From Calditrichaceae bacterium (GTDB lineage Bacteria; Calditrichota; Calditrichia; Calditrichales; Calditrichaceae), in assembly GCA_030622395.1 (NCBI GenBank), contig JAUXGF010000062.1:1-9879 (forward strand): a DNA stretch of 9,879 nucleotides. The letters run 5' to 3'. Of the stretch, positions 1 to 4,833 are shown in pieces (within the stretch, counting starts at the first letter, position 1; each line of letters begins with the position of its first letter). Under the pieces are notes generated by a model. It saw only the letters and a program-made list of their open reading frames with translations. It made no database searches and was not told the DNA's origin. Position numbers and translations under genes: made by a program.

Positions 1-3
1 AAG

Positions 4-564
4 TTGAAAAATGGCAAAGAAGTTATTATCCGGCATTTTAAAGAAGAAGATATGGATATGCTGGTTAATTTCTTTCAGGCGCTGCCGCTTAAGCAGCGTA
101 TGTATTTAAGAATCGATGTAATGAAAAAGCAAAACATTTTAAGACGTTATGGTAATATTGATCATGAGAGAATGTATCCGGTGATTGCTTTAGACAATAA
201 TAAGATTATTGCTGAAGGAACAATTTTCCGTTTTGAATTTGGCTGGAAAAGAAAGTTGGGTGAAATACGCGTCGTTGTCGCTGAAGATTATCAGCGCTTG
301 GGATTAGGTTCTATTTTAACTCGGGAATTATTTTTATACGCTGTTACAACAGATCTGCTTAAAGTGCAGGCTGAAATTATGGAAACTCAGAAAGCGGCGC
401 TGGCTGCTTTTAAACGCATAGGATTTAAACAAGAAGCTGCCCTGAAAAACCATGTTACAGATATAAATGATAACCGCCGTGATCTGATAATTATGACACT
501 GGATATCGAGGATATGTGGAGAGTAATGGATGATTTTGTTCAGGATAGATTTTATGTGACATAA
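4..564 (+). CDS. GNAT-family N-acetyltransferase, possibly 5'-partial
   Basis: This is a GCN5-related N-acetyltransferase that would transfer an acetyl or acyl group from CoA to an amine; the acceptor cannot be told from sequence. The CoA-binding motif A lies at about residues 90-110, with the Q/RxxGxG/A loop visible as QRLGLG (97-102) after the strand EIRVVVAED. The following strand and helix (AEIMETQKAALAAFKRIGF) match GNAT motif B, where a second substrate-side helix ends in GF. The N-terminal VIIRHFKEEDMDML is a typical GNAT opening strand and helix. Length is about 186 residues, normal for a single-domain GNAT. The first in-frame start candidate is TTG at 4, but the frame is open to base 1, so the true start and ribosome site may lie outside the window. 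It is separated from the next gene by 123 bases and probably belongs to a transcription unit coming from upstream. Confidence 0.85.
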   Translation: MKNGKEVIIRHFKEEDMDMLVNFFQALPLKQRMYLRIDVMKKQNILRRYGNIDHERMYPVIALDNNKIIAEGTIFRFEFGWKRKLGEIRVVVAEDYQRLGLGSILTRELFLYAVTTDLLKVQAEIMETQKAALAAFKRIGFKQEAALKNHVTDINDNRRDLIIMTLDIEDMWRVMDDFVQDRFYVT

Positions 565-583
565 TATTAATGTATGATATTAT
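561..583. repeat. Weak AT-only hairpin after the acetyltransferase gene
   Basis: ATAATAT (561-567) can pair with ATATTAT (577-583) across a 9-base loop, overlapping the stop codon of the acetyltransferase gene. The stem has no G or C and no clean T-run follows, so it is a poor terminator candidate. It overlaps the stretch at 562-610 that resembles 9790-9845. Confidence 0.2.
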
Positions 584-687
584 ACAACTAAAATATTGTA
601 AAGAATTGGAATGTTGAATTAATGGAATGTCTATGTTATTAACAGAACTATACAATAAATGATCTTCTAACTTAAGGGGAATTTGTT

Positions 688-1461
688 ATGTATGATGACA
701 TTCGTAAGCCAAGATTACTAAAAGATATTCCCATGGTCTTTATTCGAGCGTTACCTCCAATTTATTATTTTGGAAAATTTGTGGATTCATCCATTCCTAA
801 AAAAGTTAAAGAATTGTTTAACAGCAATGTCGTTTATCTTTCTAAGGCTATGAAAGAAGCAGGGCAAAAGCTTAAGAGTGAAAAATTAACAGCTATATCC
901 AAATCGATTTCCGAATTAAATTCTTTACCTTCCGCTGAAATTTTAAAACATCTTGAAAAAGCAACCGTCAGCCTTTCCCAGTTTTGCAGTGAACATCGAG
1001 ATGAGATTCGCAAGTATATAAAAGATGTAAGGTCTTCTCTGATTGATTCATATAATAACACTGTAACGAAATTAAATATATTGTTAATCGATAATAATAA
1101 TGAGCCTCAACAAGTGGAAAAATTGAGCGCAACTTTAAAAAATTACTGCTATTATACAGTAGACACAATAAGTTCCGCTGTCTCCGATTATTCAATTCAA
1201 ATGATTAAAAGCGACTTTGTTATATTTGCCTCTACTCATCCGCCGCAAATTCATGATGATATAAAAAATCTACAAACGTATAATAAGCCTGGCTTTGCCC
1301 TTGCCCGTATAGAAAAGGACGGAGAAGTGGATAAACAGGCTGTGCGTCATGGATCGCAGCTTATAAATATTGGAGTTGAGGTATTGTTTAAAATATTTAC
1401 TCCCATACGTTTATATACAAATATAGATAAAACCTATATGAAATTTCACTTGCAGAAGTAA
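688..1461 (+). CDS. Orphan protein with degenerate receiver-like C-terminal half
   Basis: I do not recognise this family with certainty. The 257-residue protein has no signal peptide or clear membrane segment. Residues about 35-125 are charged and helical, possibly a helical bundle or coiled coil. From about residue 129 the pattern resembles a CheY-like receiver: a first strand LNILLID (129-135) ending in an acidic residue, a helix, then a second strand and helix (YTVDTISSAVSDYSIQMIK), and a third strand DFVIFAS (176-182). By that alignment the usual phosphoacceptor aspartate is replaced by Ala181, and only one acidic residue (D135) remains at the end of strand one. It would therefore be a pseudo-receiver unable to take a phosphate; this is inference. 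The start is supported by AAGGGGA (674-680) seven bases before the ATG. It stands alone, with 123 bases before it and 337 after it. Confidence 0.75.
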   Translation: MYDDIRKPRLLKDIPMVFIRALPPIYYFGKFVDSSIPKKVKELFNSNVVYLSKAMKEAGQKLKSEKLTAISKSISELNSLPSAEILKHLEKATVSLSQFCSEHRDEIRKYIKDVRSSLIDSYNNTVTKLNILLIDNNNEPQQVEKLSATLKNYCYYTVDTISSAVSDYSIQMIKSDFVIFASTHPPQIHDDIKNLQTYNKPGFALARIEKDGEVDKQAVRHGSQLINIGVEVLFKIFTPIRLYTNIDKTYMKFHLQK

Positions 1462-1764
1462 GTTTCCCTCTTAAAAAAAACCTGTCAATTAAGTCCTTTC
1501 AACGTCATCATATATCAGAGACCGCTACGCTTAACTCTGATACAAGGGGGAAATATTGCGGAAATGCTTCGCCCCTATATACCGACGCCTGATCTATGTG
1601 TTTTTTTGTTAATTTTTTAATCCCGTGAATCGGGGCAAACCACTTTTGTTTATGTATAAGCAGCCTATAATTAATAATCTTAAATTTTACCGTTTAGATT
1701 AAAAAATATCCATTTAAAATTTAAAACTATTCTTTGCATAAAAAAAACCAATGTGTTAACTTAG

Positions 1765-1770
1765 TATAAT
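1765..1770 (+). promoter_or_regulatory. Candidate -10 box for the kor operon
   Basis: TATAAT at 1765-1770 is a perfect sigma70-type -10 match, 28 bases before the korD start codon and upstream of its ribosome site. No good -35 hexamer lies 16-18 bases upstream; TTGCAT at 1734-1739 is 25 bases away, too far. The call rests on the single box and its position, and A+T-rich spacers produce such matches by chance. Confidence 0.3.
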
Positions 1771-1782
1771 AATTAATTTAAA

Positions 1783-1788
1783 AAGGAG
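1783..1788 (+). promoter_or_regulatory. Ribosome binding site of korD
   Basis: AAGGAG at 1783-1788 lies 10 bases before the ATG at 1799 and supports that start for the small ferredoxin-like subunit. Confidence 0.7.
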
Positions 1789-1798
1789 ATAGAATTCT

Positions 1799-2020
1799 AT
1801 GAGTGAAAAAGCATCTATCGAGATTAACGAAAAATGGTGCAAAGGGTGTGAGATATGTGTTGATGTATGTCCCCGAGATGTTTTTGAAATGCGGAATTTT
1901 GTTGCTAAAGTAAAAGATATAGATAAGTGTACAGGCTGCATGTTATGCGAACAATTATGTCCTGATTTTGCAATTATAGTTCATGCGCCTGAAAAAAAGA
2001 AAAAATCAGTTTCGGTGTGA
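1799..2020 (+). CDS. korD: 2-oxoacid:ferredoxin oxidoreductase delta subunit (2x[4Fe-4S])
   Basis: This is the small iron-sulfur subunit of a 2-oxoacid:ferredoxin oxidoreductase, passing electrons from the catalytic subunits to soluble ferredoxin in the cytoplasm. The 73-residue protein has two classical CxxCxxCxxxCP clusters: Cys14, 17, 20, 24 followed by Pro25, and Cys44, 47, 50, 54 followed by Pro55. Each set binds one [4Fe-4S] cluster, with the fourth cysteine of each motif expected to complete the other cluster, as in bacterial 2x[4Fe-4S] ferredoxins. The length fits KorD subunits. The tail after residue 60 is a lysine-rich extension. It is the first gene of korDABC, with a good AAGGAG site and a candidate -10 box upstream; korA follows after 13 bases. 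On sequence alone it could be another ferredoxin, but the context makes KorD firm. Confidence 0.93.
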   Translation: MSEKASIEINEKWCKGCEICVDVCPRDVFEMRNFVAKVKDIDKCTGCMLCEQLCPDFAIIVHAPEKKKKSVSV

Positions 2021-2033
2021 GGAGAGAATTATT

Positions 2034-3167
2034 GTGAAACCAAGAACTTATATGATGCAGGGAAATGTCGCCGTAGCTGAAGGCGCTATCGACGCGGGCT
2101 GCCGGTTTTTTGCCGGCTATCCGATTACCCCTTCTTCTGAAATAGGGGAAACTTTGAGTAAAAGACTCCCTGAGATTGGCGGAAAATTTATTCAAATGGA
2201 AGATGAAATATCCGCTATGGGAGCTGTTATCGGGGCTTCTTTAGGAGGCGTTAAATCTTTGACGGCAACAAGCGGTCCGGGTTTTTCTCTAAAGCAGGAA
2301 AATATTGGCTATGCCAGTATTACTGAAGTGCCGGTGGTAATTGTTAATGTTATGCGCGGAGGTCCGAGTACAGGCCTGCCAACGCTTCCCTCTCAAAGCG
2401 ATGTAATGCAGGCAAGGTGGGGTACTCACGGAGATCATCCTATTATCGTTTTAACGCCTGCGACTGTCAGAGAAACGTATGATATGACTATACAAGCATT
2501 TAATATGTCGGAAAAATACAGGGTTCCGGTAATCCTTCTTATGGATGAGATTATTGGTCATGTATATGAAAAAGTAACGCTCCCAAATATTGATGAATTA
2601 ACAATCATTAATCGAAAAAAACCAACCTGCTCTGCGCAGGAATATCTACCCTATATAGCGGATGAAACTTTGATCCCTCCGATGGCGAATTTCGGTGAAG
2701 GATACCGCTATCATGTTACCGGTTTAGTTCATGATGAAACCGGCTTCCCTACAAATAAAACTGATCAAATTGAAGTAATGCTTAATAGACTTAACAGTAA
2801 ACTGGATAAATACTCAGATGAAATAATCCAGTATGAAGATACCTTTACCGAAGACGCTAAAATTGGTATCGTGACGTACGGTTCAAGCGCGCGCTCTTCT
2901 AAAAACGCTATGCGTAAAGCAAGAGAACAGGGGATACCTGTGGGAATGATTCGTATCCAGACGCTTTGGCCTTTTCCTACAGAACGTATTTATGAATTTG
3001 GACGGCAGGTTTCACATATAATCGTTCCGGAGTTGAACTTAGGTCAAATTGCTCATGAGGTGGAACATGCCGTAAAAGGAGCGGCTGAGGTTGTGCCGGT
3101 TAATAAAATAAACGGCGATCCGATTCATCCCGAAGAAGTTCTATTAAAAATTAAGGAGTGCATATAG
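2034..3167 (+). CDS. korA: 2-oxoglutarate:ferredoxin oxidoreductase alpha subunit
   Basis: This is the alpha subunit of a 2-oxoacid:ferredoxin oxidoreductase, most likely 2-oxoglutarate synthase (EC 1.2.7.3), which interconverts 2-oxoglutarate plus CoA and succinyl-CoA plus CO2 with ferredoxin. I choose GTG at 2034, giving 377 residues, because GAGGAGAG (2019-2026) lies seven bases upstream. The in-frame ATG at 1983 would sit inside korD and add a basic, non-conserved 17-residue extension. Family signatures from the GTG start are GYPITPSSEI (28-37), TSGPGFSLKQE (79-89) and RGGPSTGLPT (108-117), then QSDVMQARWGTHGD. The C-terminal domain carries TLWPFP and the PELNLGQI segment typical of KorA/VorB. 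The subunit sizes (377, 269, 177, 73) match four-subunit Kor enzymes. A branched-chain 2-oxoacid (Vor) substrate cannot be excluded. The reading frame is intact. Confidence 0.92.
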   Translation: MKPRTYMMQGNVAVAEGAIDAGCRFFAGYPITPSSEIGETLSKRLPEIGGKFIQMEDEISAMGAVIGASLGGVKSLTATSGPGFSLKQENIGYASITEVPVVIVNVMRGGPSTGLPTLPSQSDVMQARWGTHGDHPIIVLTPATVRETYDMTIQAFNMSEKYRVPVILLMDEIIGHVYEKVTLPNIDELTIINRKKPTCSAQEYLPYIADETLIPPMANFGEGYRYHVTGLVHDETGFPTNKTDQIEVMLNRLNSKLDKYSDEIIQYEDTFTEDAKIGIVTYGSSARSSKNAMRKAREQGIPVGMIRIQTLWPFPTERIYEFGRQVSHIIVPELNLGQIAHEVEHAVKGAAEVVPVNKINGDPIHPEEVLLKIKECI

Positions 3168-3170
3168 ATT

Positions 3171-3980
3171 ATGGACTATTTACAATATTTACGTTTGGAT
3201 AAATTCCCGCATATTTGGTGCGCAGGCTGCGGGGACGGAATTGCCTTGAAAGCAATATTAAGGGCGGTACACAATATAGGATGGGAAAAAGATAATATTG
3301 CTATGGTTTCGGGAATCGGATGTTCCAGCCGCACGCCGGGATATGTTGATTTCAATACCCTTCATACCACGCACGGCAGGGCAATTCCATTTGCCACAGG
3401 TTTAAAAATGGCTCGTCCGGAAATGAATGTTATAGTTGTCTCAGGGGACGGAGATGCAACCGCTATCGGCGGAAATCACTTGATCCATGCCGCTAGAAGA
3501 AATATTGATCTGACTGTATTAATATACAATAACCATATATATGGAATGACCGGAGGACAGGTTTCACCGGAAACGCCTATGGGAGATTTTGCAACAACCG
3601 CTCCTTACGGCGCAATGGAAAACAATTTCGATATTTCAGGATTAACTATTGCAGCGGGCGCTTCTTTTGTGGCGCGGTGTACTGTATATCACGCAAATCT
3701 ACTGGGAAAATTGATTGAAAAAGCTTTATCAAAAAAAGGATTTTCTTTAGTTGAAGTAATGTCTCCCTGTCCTACCGCTTATGGAAAAATTAACAAAAAA
3801 GGCACAGGTAATGAAATGATACTTAATCAGAAACAATTGGCTGTTAGGGTAGAACGGGCAAAAACAATGTCCCCGGAAGAGTTGAAGAACAAAATTATTA
3901 TCGGAACTATTATTGACAGGGAATTACCTGAGTATGTAAATACTTATGAAAAAATAATATCACAGGCTCAAAGAAGATAA
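3171..3980 (+). CDS. korB: 2-oxoglutarate:ferredoxin oxidoreductase beta subunit (TPP-binding)
   Basis: This subunit binds thiamine pyrophosphate and carries out decarboxylation of the 2-oxoacid together with KorA. The 269-residue protein shows WCAGCGDG (16-23), GIGCSSRTPGY (48-58) with the following THGRAIPFATG, and the TPP/Mg motif GDGD (92-95) ending in NNHIYGMTGGQ (120-130). Cys17, Cys20, Cys51 and a later cysteine (in CPTAYGK) are candidates for the family's own [4Fe-4S] cluster. The C-terminal part is as expected for KorB, which is shorter than the pyruvate enzyme's beta subunit. The ATG lies three bases after the korA stop, and the ribosome site AAGGAG (3153-3158) is inside the end of korA, so the two are probably translationally coupled. 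No truncation or missing key residue is seen. Confidence 0.94.
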   Translation: MDYLQYLRLDKFPHIWCAGCGDGIALKAILRAVHNIGWEKDNIAMVSGIGCSSRTPGYVDFNTLHTTHGRAIPFATGLKMARPEMNVIVVSGDGDATAIGGNHLIHAARRNIDLTVLIYNNHIYGMTGGQVSPETPMGDFATTAPYGAMENNFDISGLTIAAGASFVARCTVYHANLLGKLIEKALSKKGFSLVEVMSPCPTAYGKINKKGTGNEMILNQKQLAVRVERAKTMSPEELKNKIIIGTIIDRELPEYVNTYEKIISQAQRR

Positions 3981-3994
3981 ATAAGGAAAAATTT

Positions 3995-4528
3995 ATGAGT
4001 TTTCATTATGAAATTCGTTTAAGCGGCGCAGGCGGGCAAGGTTTAATCTTAGTAGGTAAAATTCTTGCTGAAGCGGCGGCTATTTATGATGATAAAAATG
4101 CTACACAAAGCCAGTCTTATGGTCCCGAAGCCAGAGGCGGAGCCAGCCGCTCCGAAGTAATTATAAGCGACGGAGATATCGACTATCCTAAAGCTACTAA
4201 TATTGATTTACTCCTTGCCATGACCCAGGAAGCGGTAGATAAATATGCCAATGATATAAAACCGGATGGAGTAATTATTGTTGATTCCGGTTTTGTGAAA
4301 AATAATCCAAAAGGCGACTTTAAACTTTACAGCTTCCCGATTACCGAAATAGCGGAAGAAAAAATCGGTAAAAAACTGGTGGCAAATATAATAGCGTTAG
4401 GCGTTATTGAAAAACTTTCCGGTATCATTTCGGAAGAGGCGATTATAAACGCTATTCGAGCCAGAGTGCCCAAAGGTACGGAAGAAATAAATATTAAAGC
4501 TTTTAAGCAGGGACGGGATTTATTGTAA
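3995..4528 (+). CDS. korC: 2-oxoglutarate:ferredoxin oxidoreductase gamma subunit
   Basis: This is the gamma subunit, which contributes to CoA binding and release of the acyl-CoA product in the 2-oxoacid:ferredoxin oxidoreductase complex. The 177-residue protein has the family's N-terminal GAGGQGLILVGKILAEAA (11-28) and the conserved QSYGPEARGGASRSEVI (40-56), followed by strand and helix repeats with DLLLAMTQEAVDKY and a C-terminal VPKGTEEINIKAFKQG typical of KorC. The ATG has an AAGGA site at 3983-3987, and the gap from korB is 14 bases, so it is the last gene of korDABC. No further gene follows on the strand for 305 bases. The operon thus contains all four subunits and appears functional. 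Confidence 0.93.
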   Translation: MSFHYEIRLSGAGGQGLILVGKILAEAAAIYDDKNATQSQSYGPEARGGASRSEVIISDGDIDYPKATNIDLLLAMTQEAVDKYANDIKPDGVIIVDSGFVKNNPKGDFKLYSFPITEIAEEKIGKKLVANIIALGVIEKLSGIISEEAIINAIRARVPKGTEEINIKAFKQGRDLL

Positions 4529-4833
4529 ACTTGATCTTCTTAATAAGGATAGCCACTCACACAGTGACGCCCGTCCCCGCTCCGCAGGAGTCCCTTGGGA
4601 AAGGGATTCCTGCGAGATGGCAGAAGACGCTAAAACACAAAGAAATATAATAGATAAAAGTTGAAGTATTTACTGCCTGCTTGAAGGTATTGCATCTTTT
4701 TAAAAGAAAATAGAATCTATCCTTAAGTATTATTTGGATTATCAAAAAAGGTAGTGTTGGTTGTAATAATGCTGCCTTTTGTTGTACTATAAGAAAAATT
4801 TAGCGATTCATAAAAACCAGTGTTTAAACATCT
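4529..4833. other. 305-base spacer after korC, hairpins but no gene
   Basis: I see no real gene. The left part holds a long G+C-rich hairpin listed separately. A second, weaker fold pairs about 4746-4757 with 4769-4780 (AAAAGGTAGTGT with ATGCTGCCTTTT, including three G-U pairs), ending in TTTTGTTGT, and might act as a poor terminator about 220 bases after korC. The rest is A+T-rich. No ribosome site precedes the ATG at 4834. Confidence 0.55.
4583..4614. repeat. 14-pair palindromic hairpin sharing a core with 7984-8002
   Basis: Bases 4583-4596 pair with 4601-4614: 13 Watson-Crick pairs plus one G-T, closing on a GGGA loop. The stem begins 55 bases after the korC stop. No T-run follows (AGATGGCAG comes next), so it is not a classical intrinsic terminator, though it could protect the 3' end of the kor transcript. 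The 19 bases at 4577-4595 are identical to 7984-8002 in the other large spacer, which marks a dispersed repeat rather than a one-off terminator. Confidence 0.75.

Larger units (their letters stand above)
1462..1798. other. 337-base spacer with hairpin and G+C-rich patch, no gene
   Basis: No convincing coding region is present. Bases about 1500-1640 hold a G+C-richer patch unlike the A+T-rich flanks. It contains an 8-pair hairpin (TATCAGAG at 1513-1520 with CTCTGATA at 1535-1542, 14-base loop), a GGGGG/CCCC pair of runs around 1546-1577, and CCCGTGAATCGGGG (about 1622-1635), which can fold on itself. Such patches look like remnants of dispersed palindromic repeats. From 1640 onward it is A+T-rich and contains the candidate promoter of the kor operon. 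TAAGCAGCCT (1657-1666) recurs at 9750-9759. Confidence 0.6.

Noticed and set aside
4..564. Acetyltransferase as part of the kor operon
   Set aside because: It is separated from korD by the orphan gene, 123- and 337-base spacers and a candidate promoter.
834..1195. Two overlapping minus-strand open frames of 75 residues each inside the orphan gene
   Set aside because: They lie antisense to a longer gene with a good ribosome site, have no recognisable motifs and overlap each other.
1983..2033. Longer korA starting at ATG 1983
   Set aside because: It would overlap the end of korD, adds a basic non-conserved extension, and has no ribosome site; GTG at 2034 has GAGGAGAG seven bases upstream.
1756..2195. 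Minus-strand open frames of 61 and 73 residues opposite korD and the start of korA
   Set aside because: They are antisense to firmly identified conserved genes and show no family features.
4583..4614. Classical intrinsic terminator of the kor operon
   Set aside because: The stem is strong, but no T-run follows and its core is shared with another spacer, so it is better described as a repeat.
4617..4664. Short plus-strand frame starting ATGGCAGAAGAC, 15 codons
   Set aside because: No ribosome site, very short, and directly downstream of a hairpin repeat.
4557..4745. Minus-strand open frame of 62 residues in the spacer after korC
   Set aside because: It runs through the palindromic hairpin and has no homology signal; the part over the repeat translates to repeat-derived sequence.
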